Positions 51,603-60,580 of a stretch of 64,000 nucleotides of DNA are shown here, piece after piece. The notes under the pieces were generated by a model that saw only the letters and a list, made by a program, of their open reading frames with translations, searched no databases and had not been told where the DNA came from. Source of the stretch: RGIG4097 sp937885645 (GTDB taxonomy: Bacteria; Bacillota; Clostridia; Christensenellales; CAG-917); contig CALABJ010000016.1 of the NCBI GenBank assembly GCA_937885645.1, positions 1 to 64,000 of the forward strand, given 5' to 3'. Within the stretch, counting starts at the first letter, position 1. The number at the start of each line of letters is the position of its first letter. Both the position numbers and the translations under genes were made by a program.

Positions 51603-52622
51603 TTACATAAAGAGGTCAACGGTTGACCAATCCACTGCGGGCACCATAAGACCAAGATAGGTGACGATTGACTCTCTCACTGCGTTGTTGTTGACTTTTG
51701 TGACAACGATTGAGCATCTAGGAATGCTGGGTGCAGGGAAAGTTGAGGTGCTTCCCTTTTCTTGAAGAAGTGCGGTGACGTCTGCAGGATTTGCCACAAC
51801 CCAAGCTTTGCTGTCTTCAAGTGCTTTGAAGAGTGCTGACATAAATTCAGTGTCTGTTGTAAGCTCTGTCTTCACAAACAAACTTGCTTGAGGGAAGTTG
51901 ATCATTTTGTTGCCGATGCCTCTGTAAAGGGCTTGGAGGTCCATTCTTGCGCTGAAACCACCGCCGCCCGTCGTGCCAAATGCAGTTGCTGCAGGCTCAC
52001 CGACGATTGCAAAATCGCAGGGGTTGTTTTCTCTCATAAGAGCAACTTTTGCTGCAGGGCCGTCTGCACACCACTCGATGGTTGCAGTTGCGCCGTCTTC
52101 AAAAATGATTGTGTCGTTTTCATCATCGTAGGTGAGACCAACGGTGTTGTCAACGATATACTTGAACACCTCGTCGGGGGTGTTGTTTTGACCGATTGAT
52201 GCAATGCGCTTACCTTTGAGGTCGTTGAATACGATTGTGCTTTCACCGCCGACCTTAGAGGGACTGCCGATAAGATAAAGGCTTCCTTCAACTGCAACCG
52301 ACACAAGTTTGTAGGGTGCGCCTTGCTTGATGAGTGCTGCGCCTGCGTTGGTGGGGGCGATGACGATGTCTGCCTTTTCACCACCGATTTGTGTTTGAAT
52401 TGTGTTTGCGGCAACGATTTCAGTGTTGACTGTATATCCGCCAATTTCAGTTGTGCCGAGGAGTTTTGCTGCAGCAAGTGCAGGAGTGCCGTCAGGCATA
52501 ACAAAGGTCAACGTACCCTTTGAAGTAGGGGTGTTGTCATCGGCAGGCTTGTCGCAAGCGACAAAAGCGAAGAGGGACAACGTGAGCAATACTGCCACCA
52601 ATGATATTACGATTTTTTTCAT
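51603..52622 (-). CDS. ABC substrate-binding lipoprotein, NMT1/NitT type
   Basis: 339 residues. Lipoprotein signal LSLFAFVAC (Cys23), then a periplasmic-binding fold: LTFVMPDGTPALAAAKLL, ADIVIAPTNAGAALIKQG, LKGKRIASIGQNNTPDEVFKY. This group binds nitrate, taurine, thiamine precursors or aromatic compounds; the ligand is not identifiable from sequence. GGAG before the ATG. Follows the TM1266-like regulator by 83 bases and precedes permease and ATPase. Confidence 0.87.
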   Translation of the reverse strand: MKKIVISLVAVLLTLSLFAFVACDKPADDNTPTSKGTLTFVMPDGTPALAAAKLLGTTEIGGYTVNTEIVAANTIQTQIGGEKADIVIAPTNAGAALIKQGAPYKLVSVAVEGSLYLIGSPSKVGGESTIVFNDLKGKRIASIGQNNTPDEVFKYIVDNTVGLTYDDENDTIIFEDGATATIEWCADGPAAKVALMRENNPCDFAIVGEPAATAFGTTGGGGFSARMDLQALYRGIGNKMINFPQASLFVKTELTTDTEFMSALFKALEDSKAWVVANPADVTALLQEKGSTSTFPAPSIPRCSIVVTKVNNNAVRESIVTYLGLMVPAVDWSTVDLFM

Positions 52623-52705
52623 ATATGTTTCTCCTGTTTATTATTCTATTATTCACAAAACAAAGGGTTTATCTCCTTGTTTTGTGTGTTTAAGTGTTGG
52701 TTTTG

Positions 52706-52957
52706 TCAACAATCAATTTCAACTGAGGTCAGTGCGGACTTCACTGAAAGCTCGTGGAACTTGCCAAGACGGCCTGTCAAAGCGGACACTCTCTCCACAC
52801 TGCCTTCAACGATGAGGGATATCACGTTGGCTTCAGGACGGGGCACGCCCATGCGTCCAATGATGATGTCACCAAAGTCGCCAAGGACCTTTTGCATCTC
52901 CACTGCCACTGCTCTATCTCCTTTGATTACAATGCCAATCACTCCAATTCTTTTCAT
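52706..52957 (-). CDS. TM1266-like iron hydrogenase system regulator
   Basis: 83 residues: MKRIGVIGIVIKGDRAV, GDIIIGRMGVPRPEANVISLIVEG, and LTGRLGKFHELSVKSALT match the TM1266 family (ACT-like fold), usually encoded next to the [FeFe]-hydrogenase maturases HydE, HydF and HydG. Here it heads an ABC transporter operon. I start at 52957 because AAGGAG precedes it. Its leader carries a promoter, a structured region and a terminator hairpin. The ligand it senses is unknown. Confidence 0.85.
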   Translation of the reverse strand: MKRIGVIGIVIKGDRAVAVEMQKVLGDFGDIIIGRMGVPRPEANVISLIVEGSVERVSALTGRLGKFHELSVKSALTSVEIDC

Positions 52958-52978
52958 AGTATTCTCCTTTTTCCGTAC

Positions 52979-53097
52979 AAAAAATGCCACCGCAAAGACG
53001 ATGGCATAAAAGTCAATGAAACACTGCACCCTGTGCAGAGATGATTATGTCGCCGTCTTACACTCCGACCGAGGTCATTGTTTTGGATTGCTTTTTG
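52979..53097 (-). promoter_or_regulatory. Attenuator-like leader RNA of the TM1266 operon
   Basis: About 120 bases. P1 pairs CAATGA (53080-53075) with TCATTG (53019-53014). Inside, CTGCAC / GTGCAG forms a hairpin (53038-53024). A terminator TGCCATCG / CGGTGGCA plus T6 (53006-52979) lies before the gene. AAGACG (53059-53054) is complementary to the terminator arm and loop CGTCTT, so a mutually exclusive fold is possible. I recognise no known riboswitch class. Confidence 0.6.
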
Positions 53098-53104
53098 TAA
53101 AATT

Positions 53105-53133
53105 AATATATACGATATTGTCTATTTTGTCAA
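53105..53133 (-). promoter_or_regulatory. Promoter of the TM1266-ABC operon
   Basis: Minus-strand consensus TTGACA (53133-53128), 17 bases, TATATT (53110-53105). The start point falls near 53098, giving a leader of about 140 bases. Confidence 0.78.
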
Positions 53134-53160
53134 CATATTTTTATCGCGCGCACACACGCT

Positions 53161-53300
53161 TGATTGGTGCACTTGAAAAATGGGATATTTGGATGAGTCA
53201 CAAGGAAGGTGCGTTTGCAACAGGTCGAAGCATACTTATCGTATGTGAGAATTGTTGCATAGCGCCTGACACAGTGAATCGCCAAATAGCAATGCATCTC
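53161..53300 (-). repeat. Structured interspersed repeat, copy 3
   Basis: Core GGGATATTTGG (from 53182) and CCAAATAGC, with inner arms TGCAACA / TGTTGCA and a GCATAC-TTATC-GTATGT hairpin. The first ~38 bases (TGATTGGTGCACTTGAAAAA and onward) repeat almost exactly at 53321, so copies 3 and 4 arose by tandem duplication with a 160-base period. Confidence 0.75.
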
Positions 53301-53320
53301 TTATATCTTGGTGCCACACT

Positions 53321-53459
53321 TGATGGGTGCACTTGAAAAATGGGATATTTGGATGAGTGACGAGGAAAGTACTGCCACAACAGGCCGTAGTGTACTTATC
53401 GTACATGAGGATTGGTGTGGGAGTGCTTGACAAGGTCAATCGCCAAATAGCACATTTTT
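53321..53459 (-). repeat. Structured interspersed repeat, copy 4
   Basis: Same ends as copy 3; inner arms AAGTACTGCCACA / TGTGGGAGTGCTT and a GTAC-TTATC-GTAC hairpin. It runs up to the stop codon of the PIG-L gene, as its 3' untranslated region. Confidence 0.78.
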
Positions 53460-54289
53460 CACCAGTTGTTTGATTCAGTGACGCAGTGTTGATGCATAGG
53501 GGCTTCAACAAAGAATCCTTCTGCTTGCTTCACACCTGCCATTGCGCCCATACGGTTGGCACGGAGGGCGAAATAGATGCCTTGTGCTTCTGCCAGCATA
53601 GGTGACATTTGTGAGCGGTGAATCTTGAATGATGCCACTTGTTTCAGTTGGTCTTCATCGCTGAATTCCACAAAGGTGTTTGCTCTGTGGGTGTAGTAGT
53701 ATGCGATGATATGGTTGGGCTTTATCTTTTTAGGGTCAAGGGTGAGGCCGTTGCGCTCTGCCACGATACGATAACTTGAAATGAAAAGTGCCGTGTTGGT
53801 GGCTCTGCCACACTTCAAGTGGTCGGGGTGTGTTTCGGTGGGGAGATGAGGGTCGGGGCAGAAAATCACGTCAGGCTCAAACTCATAGATGACTCTGCCG
53901 ATTTCCTTTGCCAGTTCGTTTTCATCATAGGGTGCGCCGTCACCAAAGGGAAGCATTTCAAGTTCTGCGCCCAAAAAGTCTGCGGACTCCTTTGACTCCT
54001 TAGCGCGGATTTCCGCCACTTGCTCAGCGGTCATATCAGGGTCGGAAGTGCCTGCCCCGCCGTCCGTGCAGATGAGGAATTTGATTTTTGCATTTTTGTT
54101 GGTGCGCTTAATTTTGCACACAGTTGCCCCTGCGCCGATTTCAATGTCGTCAGGGTGAGGGCCGATGAACAAAAATCTGTCGTACTTCTCCACGTCGGGA
54201 AGAGGTGCGATGAGTTCAAGGATTTTGTCGTCACCAAGGACTTTGTCCAGTCCGCTGACCAGTTTCTTTTTCAGTTTGAAAAATGCCAT
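53459..54289 (-). CDS. PIG-L family deacetylase
   Basis: 276 residues. Zinc-site motifs PHPDD (FIGPHPDDIEIGAG) and HPDH (ETHPDHLKCG), the LmbE/BshB fold. Removes N-acetyl groups from amino sugars in glycans, lipids or bacillithiol/mycothiol precursors; which one cannot be read. GGGGGA before the ATG. Lies ten bases after the large lipoprotein gene. A structured repeat abuts the stop. Confidence 0.88.
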   Translation of the reverse strand: MAFFKLKKKLVSGLDKVLGDDKILELIAPLPDVEKYDRFLFIGPHPDDIEIGAGATVCKIKRTNKNAKIKFLICTDGGAGTSDPDMTAEQVAEIRAKESKESADFLGAELEMLPFGDGAPYDENELAKEIGRVIYEFEPDVIFCPDPHLPTETHPDHLKCGRATNTALFISSYRIVAERNGLTLDPKKIKPNHIIAYYYTHRANTFVEFSDEDQLKQVASFKIHRSQMSPMLAEAQGIYFALRANRMGAMAGVKQAEGFFVEAPMHQHCVTESNNW

Positions 54290-54298
54290 ATATTCCCC

Positions 54299-56017
54299 CT
54301 ATCCCAAGATTGCTTCTGCAATTTGGGTGTAAATGTTTTCAACTTCTGCTTTCAGTGCGGTATAGCCGTCATTGCCCACCTTTTGAGGTGTCAGTGACGC
54401 CATATCAAGAAGCCCTGTGATGAAGGTAGTGGTGAGGGTTTTGGTGAGATTGTCCATCTCGTAATATGCCGCCTCGTAAAGAGGTGTCCTCTCACTTTCC
54501 ATCTTTGAAAGTGTGCCGTTCACTATGCCCTCATACCAAGTTGTGGTGAAGTTGGTGTTGATGTTGACGTTTGATTCACCAGAATAATACTTCATAAGGA
54601 AGTTGGCACTGCCGATGAGAGCGTCAGGAGTTGTCACCACTCCGCTCTTGTATTCTCTATAATGTTTCTTGAATTGTTTGAGATAGATGTCTGCAAGGAC
54701 AAAGGATGCAAAGCGCTCTGTCTTCACGCCGTAGATATTGTCTTCCTCGCTTTCGGAGTTGAGCATAAAGGCAAGATAGATTGAAAGGTCTTTGCCTGCC
54801 CCTGCATTTCCGCCAACCACCAGTTCATTCATCAAGTCAATGATGACTTCCTTTGCGCTGCCCCATTGTGTGGTGATTGTGTCAAGGCTCTCGCTGTAAT
54901 CAATGCCAAGCATTGCAAGGATAAGACGTGACCAAGCAATATACAAGTTTGCGCCGTCATATTCCTCTGTGTAGCCCTCTTTGAAGCAACCCATGACGCC
55001 CTCGATGAAGGAATAGTCATCACCCTTCAAAGCAATAGTCTCAAGGTTTTCAACAAAGTCGCACGCAAGAGGAAGGACTGTGGGCAAGGTCTTGTAGTTG
55101 CTGACCACGGTGAAGATTGTTTCAATTGTGGGGTCTGCAACCGCCACCAAATCATAGAATCCCATAAGGGAGTTGATTGCACTTCGAATGCTCACTGCAT
55201 CACTCTCAATGGTTGCGCTCATATCCTTCACAGAGGACACGACGCTTGAAAGATAGGTGGCAACTTCACTGGTGCTTGCACCCTCAAGAGAGCCGTCTTG
55301 CAGGGCCTCAAAGAGCCCACTGTTTGAACCGTCACCAAAGAGCATCGCCGTGTTGTAAGTGAACGAAACAAGGTTTTTTACACCACTTTCGGCATCTTCA
55401 AGTGCCTTTATGGTTTCTTCAGCACCAAGAGAGGCATACTTGAAGGAGTCCCTTCCAGACTGCATTTTGACAAGTTGATTGTGAGCGTTTTCTCTTGCTT
55501 CTGCGCTCATGTTGGCATCACCCATTATCTTTTCAATATCCGCGATTGCTCTATTGTAAACACCCTCGCCTTCACTGATAAAGGTGTGAAGCACGTCATA
55601 AACCAAGGTCTCAACGTCTGCACCTGTAAAGCCGATTGAACGGACCACGTCAAAGAAGTTGTTGACGTCCACTTCACCGCCTACAAGGGCCTTTCCATCG
55701 GCGGATTCAAGATAATCTGCAATCCTTGAAATCTTGCCTTCTTGAAGACTTCCGCTTTCAATGATGCCAGCAAAAAACAGTGTCCACTCTCTTGCAACAA
55801 CGTAGGTTGCAGGGGTGGTGAGGGCCTTGATTTCCGCCTCGGTCATATCCGCTTTCCAACTGTTGTTTTGGGCTTTCAGCGCCACATCTACCAACCTATC
55901 AACCGTTTGAGGGCGGGTGTCAACAGGTTGCTCGTCTTTGTCACAAGCAGTGAAAATCATTGCCATCGAGGTGACAATCACAAGAAGTATTATCAAGATT
56001 TTTGAGGATTTTTTCAT
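54299..56017 (-). CDS. Large lipoprotein of unknown function
   Basis: 572 residues from MKKSSKILIILLVIVTSMAM with lipobox AMIFTAC (Cys25). AGGAA precedes this ATG, so 21 upstream residues are dropped. The mature part is predicted helical and unrecognised. It follows the FtsX-like permease by 19 bases and precedes the deacetylase, so it may work with the exporter. Confidence 0.72.
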   Translation of the reverse strand: MKKSSKILIILLVIVTSMAMIFTACDKDEQPVDTRPQTVDRLVDVALKAQNNSWKADMTEAEIKALTTPATYVVAREWTLFFAGIIESGSLQEGKISRIADYLESADGKALVGGEVDVNNFFDVVRSIGFTGADVETLVYDVLHTFISEGEGVYNRAIADIEKIMGDANMSAEARENAHNQLVKMQSGRDSFKYASLGAEETIKALEDAESGVKNLVSFTYNTAMLFGDGSNSGLFEALQDGSLEGASTSEVATYLSSVVSSVKDMSATIESDAVSIRSAINSLMGFYDLVAVADPTIETIFTVVSNYKTLPTVLPLACDFVENLETIALKGDDYSFIEGVMGCFKEGYTEEYDGANLYIAWSRLILAMLGIDYSESLDTITTQWGSAKEVIIDLMNELVVGGNAGAGKDLSIYLAFMLNSESEEDNIYGVKTERFASFVLADIYLKQFKKHYREYKSGVVTTPDALIGSANFLMKYYSGESNVNINTNFTTTWYEGIVNGTLSKMESERTPLYEAAYYEMDNLTKTLTTTFITGLLDMASLTPQKVGNDGYTALKAEVENIYTQIAEAILG

Positions 56018-56036
56018 ATAATTTCCTAGGACAAAA

Positions 56037-58460
56037 TCACTTTTGTCTTTTGAGGGTATATTTCTTTTTGAACCCTGCAAGGAGGGGAATCAAGGTATAT
56101 CCGACGGACAGTGCCAAGCCTACGTATGCCACAACGTCTGCGCTGTACATAAACTCAAAGTACAATCCAAACAGACGGAGCGCGCCGATGAGCGATGCGG
56201 TCATGAGCACGCTGACAGCAAAGGACGTGACAAAGGACACAAGGGCGTTGAGAGCATATTCAAAGCACTCGCTGGAAAGCAAAGTCTTTCTTGACATACC
56301 GGCTGAAAGCATTGCCGTCCTGCCCTTTTCGCCGTTGGGTCGAGATGCCACTGCGCTTGCAATAAGCACCATATACACAAGCACGACCATGACAATTGCA
56401 AGAGTGCCCACAAGGTCAAACACGTTGCCGAGGGACTCTGCATCCCACTTGTAGAGGGTGAGAGCATCCACTGCATAATAGTTTTTCTTGACAAACTCTG
56501 AGCGGATTTTTTCTGCCATAAGGGTGGCGTCGTCACTGACCACAAGGACGGTGTCTGCGCCCATGCCATATTCCGCCTCAAAGGTGTCGAGAGATGCAAT
56601 GATATAGTTGCCGTTGAAGAGTTTGTGTCTTGTGATGCCGGCAACGGTAAGCGACCTACTCTTGCCGTCAATTTCCACAGTGACATTATCTAAAAGGTTT
56701 ATTCCGTAAAGCTCTTGATAGGCCTTGTCGATGACGATATTGCCGGGGGTGAGCAAGATTTGCTTCATGGTCTCCTTGTCGTCACTGACAAATGCGAAAT
56801 CAATAAGGTCAAGTGCCTTTTCACTGCCTATGATGTTGACGGTCTTGCCCTTGCCTGCCTCCACCATTTTGCCTTGTCTCCAAATGAGAGGCACTGCACT
56901 CTTCACACCCTCTACGTCTGCTATGCCTTCAAGGCCCGGGCTGTCAGCTATTGTAGAGTGGACGTTTGTCACAAGCACTTTGTCCTCAAACTCGGTGAGG
57001 TAGCCGGTGAATATGTCTGTGGTCACACTCCAAGCCATAAAGAGAAGCATTGTGACAGTCATACCTGCGGTGAGGATTTGAAGACGTGTATGTCTGCGCT
57101 CACGGAGTGCCGTCTTTGAGCCAAGTTGCACTGCGGGATTTCTAAACTTTGAAAGAAGTTTTGCCACTCCACGAAGGACAAAGGGCACGTTAACTACAAG
57201 AGCAACAAGCACAAGGACCACGTTGACGAGGGACAATGAGCCTTTTCCGCCCTTTGCGGTGAATTCAATAATCACCGACACCACTGCCACAAGAAGGAGT
57301 GCAATGGGCAATGCAGTCCAAAGGACTGACTTTTTCTTTTCGTTTTCGTTGGCACGGACTGTGCGGTTGAGGGTTGTGGCAATAGGCACAAGCACTGCAA
57401 CAACTGCCGTCACAAAGCCTATGACCGCCGCACCAAACAATTTAAGCGCAGATATGCTGAAAGCAATCATTGAGGACAGAGTTGCCGCAAGAAGTGCTGC
57501 AAACACACCGCTTGCAAGCACTGAGCCTATGACTGCCCCTGCAAATGCCAAAATCAAAACTTCGGCAAGGAATATGAAGAGGATTTGTGATTTTGTTCCC
57601 CCAACTCCCATCAGTTTTGCCACGTACTTGCGTCTTTCACTGAGAGAGGTGAGGGAGATGAGCACCACAAATGCTATTGCAATGACAAACACACCAAGGC
57701 CTGCAATGACAACAGGTGCAGACATTGAGGTGGATTGATTTTCAACGTATTTGACGTCCTTGCTTTCACTGACGGTCATATCCTTGTAGTCATTCATAGA
57801 CTTGACCGCGGTGATAACCGAGGAGGTGCTTGCGCCCTCTTCAAGGACGAGATAGATTTCATTGTAGACGGCAAACTCACCGTAGATAAGACGTGACACA
57901 CCCTTCACGTTGCACACCACCACGTGGGGGCTGTCTGTGAGGAAATAGCCGTTGTTTTTGGCGATTGCCACAACGTAGAAGGTGAGTTTCTTTTCGCCAG
58001 ATTCAATTTGCAAAGATGAGCCAACTTTGAGGTCAAACTCCTCTGCCATACTCTCACTGACCACAACGTTGTCTATGTTTTGGTCAAGGAGTGAAAGGTC
58101 TCCTTCAACAACGTCAATATCCGCAAGGGTTTCATAGTCCCCCTTGTCAAAACCACGGAGGGAGAGATATTGTCCATTTGAAAGAGCGTACATATTGAGG
58201 GTGGGCACAACCTTATCCACTCCCTCTACGCTGTCAAGTCCGCTGACACCGCTGATTCGGTCGCTGGTGGAGTTGGTTTTGAGGGTGACGTCACTGATGC
58301 CTGCCCCTGCCGTCTCCACTTGGAAGAGATAGTCATACACTGCATCCGAAAATGAAAGCATAGAAAAGACCAACGCCACCGCTATGGCAATCACTAGGAC
58401 TGTGGCAACGGCGCGCAAAGGCTTTGAGGATATGTTTTTCAGTGCAAGTTTGAAGATCAC
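56037..58460 (-). CDS. FtsX/MacB-like ABC permease, duplicated
   Basis: 807 residues. Membrane helices at about 14-36, three near 250-365, two near 385-440, one near 485, and three at 695-800, with two large extracellular domains between. This is the layout of two fused FtsX-type permease halves found in lipoprotein or peptide exporters of Bacillota. It starts with GTG overlapping the ATPase stop (GTGA). Partner of the ATPase upstream. Confidence 0.87.
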   Translation of the reverse strand: MIFKLALKNISSKPLRAVATVLVIAIAVALVFSMLSFSDAVYDYLFQVETAGAGISDVTLKTNSTSDRISGVSGLDSVEGVDKVVPTLNMYALSNGQYLSLRGFDKGDYETLADIDVVEGDLSLLDQNIDNVVVSESMAEEFDLKVGSSLQIESGEKKLTFYVVAIAKNNGYFLTDSPHVVVCNVKGVSRLIYGEFAVYNEIYLVLEEGASTSSVITAVKSMNDYKDMTVSESKDVKYVENQSTSMSAPVVIAGLGVFVIAIAFVVLISLTSLSERRKYVAKLMGVGGTKSQILFIFLAEVLILAFAGAVIGSVLASGVFAALLAATLSSMIAFSISALKLFGAAVIGFVTAVVAVLVPIATTLNRTVRANENEKKKSVLWTALPIALLLVAVVSVIIEFTAKGGKGSLSLVNVVLVLVALVVNVPFVLRGVAKLLSKFRNPAVQLGSKTALRERRHTRLQILTAGMTVTMLLFMAWSVTTDIFTGYLTEFEDKVLVTNVHSTIADSPGLEGIADVEGVKSAVPLIWRQGKMVEAGKGKTVNIIGSEKALDLIDFAFVSDDKETMKQILLTPGNIVIDKAYQELYGINLLDNVTVEIDGKSRSLTVAGITRHKLFNGNYIIASLDTFEAEYGMGADTVLVVSDDATLMAEKIRSEFVKKNYYAVDALTLYKWDAESLGNVFDLVGTLAIVMVVLVYMVLIASAVASRPNGEKGRTAMLSAGMSRKTLLSSECFEYALNALVSFVTSFAVSVLMTASLIGALRLFGLYFEFMYSADVVAYVGLALSVGYTLIPLLAGFKKKYTLKRQK

Positions 58461-59125
58461 TTTATTCTTCCGTCCTCAATTTCAATTCTTCTTGAAGCGT
58501 ATCCTGCGTGGGTCAAAGAGTGGGTGACCATGATTAGAGTCACTCCCAGTTTTTCATTGACGTCTTTCAGTATTTCCATGACTTGTCTGCCACGTTCACG
58601 GTCAAGACTGCCCGTAGGCTCGTCAAGGAATATGACTTTAGGGTTGATGGCAAGGGCGCGGGCAATCGCCACACGTTGTTGCTCACCACCGCTCAGTTCG
58701 TTGGGGTAGTTTTTCAGGCGGTCGCCTATGCCAAGTTCTGTGGCAAGAGCTACAACTCTATCTTTGAACTCGCTTTCCTTTTGTTTGTCAAGGACAAGAG
58801 GGAGGGTGATGTTTTCATAGGCATTGAGATGAGGCACAAGATTGTCGTATTGATAGACAAAAGCCACGTCGTGACGGCGAAGTGATGCCATATCATCATC
58901 GCTCACTGTGGCAAGATTTTGACCTGCCAAAACCACCTCACCACTGGTGGGGGTGTCTATGCCGGCAAGGATATACAGAAGTGTGGATTTACCTGAGCCG
59001 GATTCGCCGACTATTGCCACAAACTCTCCGTCCTCAACGGTCAGGTCTATGCCTTTGAGCACCTCGGTCTTTGCGCCGGTGTCAAAGGTTTTGGTTATGC
59101 CTTGTGCTTTCAATAGGATTTCCAT
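58457..59125 (-). CDS. ABC transporter ATPase, LolD/MacB type
   Basis: 222 residues. Walker A GESGSGKST, Q-loop VYQYDNLVPHLNA, signature LSGGEQQRVAIARA, Walker B VIFLDEPTG, and THSLTHAGYA. It pairs with the following FtsX-like permease. I start at 59125 (MEILLKAQG), with AAAGGTGG upstream. Confidence 0.92.
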   Translation of the reverse strand: MEILLKAQGITKTFDTGAKTEVLKGIDLTVEDGEFVAIVGESGSGKSTLLYILAGIDTPTSGEVVLAGQNLATVSDDDMASLRRHDVAFVYQYDNLVPHLNAYENITLPLVLDKQKESEFKDRVVALATELGIGDRLKNYPNELSGGEQQRVAIARALAINPKVIFLDEPTGSLDRERGRQVMEILKDVNEKLGVTLIMVTHSLTHAGYASRRIEIEDGRIK

Positions 59126-59284
59126 AATGACCACCTTTCAATATATGAAAATATATATCTCAAAACATTATACCACAATATACGCCCACACTCAACACCC
59201 TTTTTGAAAAATGCCATCTTTTTGAAACTTTGGTTTCAAACGCCTACACGTGCAAGGAGTTTTGACAGTGGGAGCAACAACCTG

Positions 59285-59313
59285 TTGCAGTCTTTTCTCC
59301 GCCGTGATATAAT
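59285..59313 (+). promoter_or_regulatory. queH promoter (leaderless)
   Basis: TTGCAG (59285-59290), 17 bases, TATAAT (59308-59313), then GGATTT and the ATG at 59320. Confidence 0.68.
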
Positions 59314-59319
59314 GGATTT

Positions 59320-59904
59320 ATGAAAATTGACAGCATTGTTTCAACTGAAAAACCAAGGCTTCTCCTTCAAGTCTGTTGCGCCCCTTGCTTTTGTGGGTCT
59401 ATTGAGGATTTGACCGCACGCTTCGACGTGACGGCGTTTTTCTACAACCCCAACATTCAACCAAAAGAGGAGTTTAACAAGCGTCTTGAAGCACTTAAAC
59501 AGTTGATTTTGCATTTTCCTGACGTAAAGTTGGTTGTGCCCGAGCAAGATGAAAACGAGTATATCTCTTTTGTGAATGGCCTTGAAAATGAAAAGGAAGG
59601 GGGAATGAGATGCACCGCCTGCTTTGACCTTCGTCTTGAAAAAACTGCTGAATATCTGTCCTCACACAAAGACGAATATGACTACTTTGCCACCACCCTC
59701 ACCGTCAGTCCTCACAAGAATGCCCCTCTCATCAATGAAGTAGGCAACAAGATGGGCGACAAATACGGAGTGCAATATCTTGAAAGTGATTTCAAAAAGA
59801 AGGACGGCTATCTCCGCTCTATCCGCCTTTCAAAAGCCCTCGGGCTCTACCGCCAAGATTACTGTGGTTGCTCCTACTCCAACTGGCACAAAGACAACCA
59901 ATGA
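59320..59904 (+). CDS. queH: Epoxyqueuosine reductase QueH
   Basis: Last step of queuosine synthesis on tRNA, replacing QueG. 194 residues with iron-sulfur and active-site cysteines: VCCAPC (C19, C20, C23), MRCTACFDLR and YCGCSYSNW. YNPNIQPKEEFNKRL and TTLTVSPHKN are typical. No ribosome binding site; its promoter ends six bases before the ATG. Single gene with its own terminator. Confidence 0.94.
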   Translation: MKIDSIVSTEKPRLLLQVCCAPCFCGSIEDLTARFDVTAFFYNPNIQPKEEFNKRLEALKQLILHFPDVKLVVPEQDENEYISFVNGLENEKEGGMRCTACFDLRLEKTAEYLSSHKDEYDYFATTLTVSPHKNAPLINEVGNKMGDKYGVQYLESDFKKKDGYLRSIRLSKALGLYRQDYCGCSYSNWHKDNQ

Positions 59905-59926
59905 AAAACAAAAACGACAAAAAAAC

Positions 59927-59952
59927 AAGGCACTGAAATCAGTGCCTTTTTT
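59927..59952 (+). terminator. queH terminator
   Basis: AAGGCACTGA / TCAGTGCC hairpin with a two-base loop, then six T. Confidence 0.9.
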
Positions 59953-60012
59953 CATCGAACAAGCTGTGTTTGTTGAATATAAAAACGGCATATTTCTATG
60001 CCGTCTTTTTGT

Positions 60013-60462
60013 TTACTTTGAGTATTTCTTTTCGATGTCGGTGATCATATCAAGACGGCGTTGATGACGGCCACCTTCGTATTCTGCGGTGTACCATGCC
60101 GTGACAATGTCCTTTGCTTCATCGGGAGTGATGACTCTGCCACCCAATGAAATGATGTTAGCGTTGTTGTGGTTTTTAGTAAGCTTAGCCATATAAGTGT
60201 TAGTGACAACTGCGCATCTGATGCCGGGCACTTTGTTTGCTGAGATTGAAATGCCAATGCCCGTGCCACACATGATGACACCTGCGTCACATTGACCGCT
60301 TGCCACTGTTTCAGCCACCTTAAGGCCGTAGGTGGGATAGTCCACTGAGTCTGTAGAGTTTGTGCCAAGATCCACCACTTCTGCCCCAAGGGCTTCAAGA
60401 GTGCTTGTGACGGCGTCTTTCAAGACGATGCCACCGTGATCACAACCGATTGCAATTTTCAT
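60013..60462 (-). CDS. rpiB: Ribose-5-phosphate isomerase B
   Basis: Interconverts ribose-5- and ribulose-5-phosphate. GCDHGG near the start, VIMCGTGIGISISANK with the catalytic Cys, and NHNNANIISLGGRV. 149 residues, normal. GGAG before the ATG, promoter at 60491-60519. Confidence 0.95.
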   Translation of the reverse strand: MKIAIGCDHGGIVLKDAVTSTLEALGAEVVDLGTNSTDSVDYPTYGLKVAETVASGQCDAGVIMCGTGIGISISANKVPGIRCAVVTNTYMAKLTKNHNNANIISLGGRVITPDEAKDIVTAWYTAEYEGGRHQRRLDMITDIEKKYSK

Positions 60463-60490
60463 AACGTTCTCCTATATCATTAGTGTATAT

Positions 60491-60519
60491 ATTATACTAT
60501 ACGTAAAACAGTATTTCAA
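60491..60519 (-). promoter_or_regulatory. rpiB promoter
   Basis: Minus-strand TTGAAA (60519-60514), 17 bases, TATAAT (60496-60491), 28 bases before the ATG. Confidence 0.75.
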
Positions 60520-60580
60520 GAGAGTGCTTGAATATTTCTATATACAATTTCTAAAAGGTTAGGCTTGTATAGGAACGCAA

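Noticed and set aside
52979..53097. TPP, FMN or NMT1 (xanthine) riboswitch before the ABC operon
   Set aside because: The conserved strings of these classes are not present; the binding protein type alone is not evidence.
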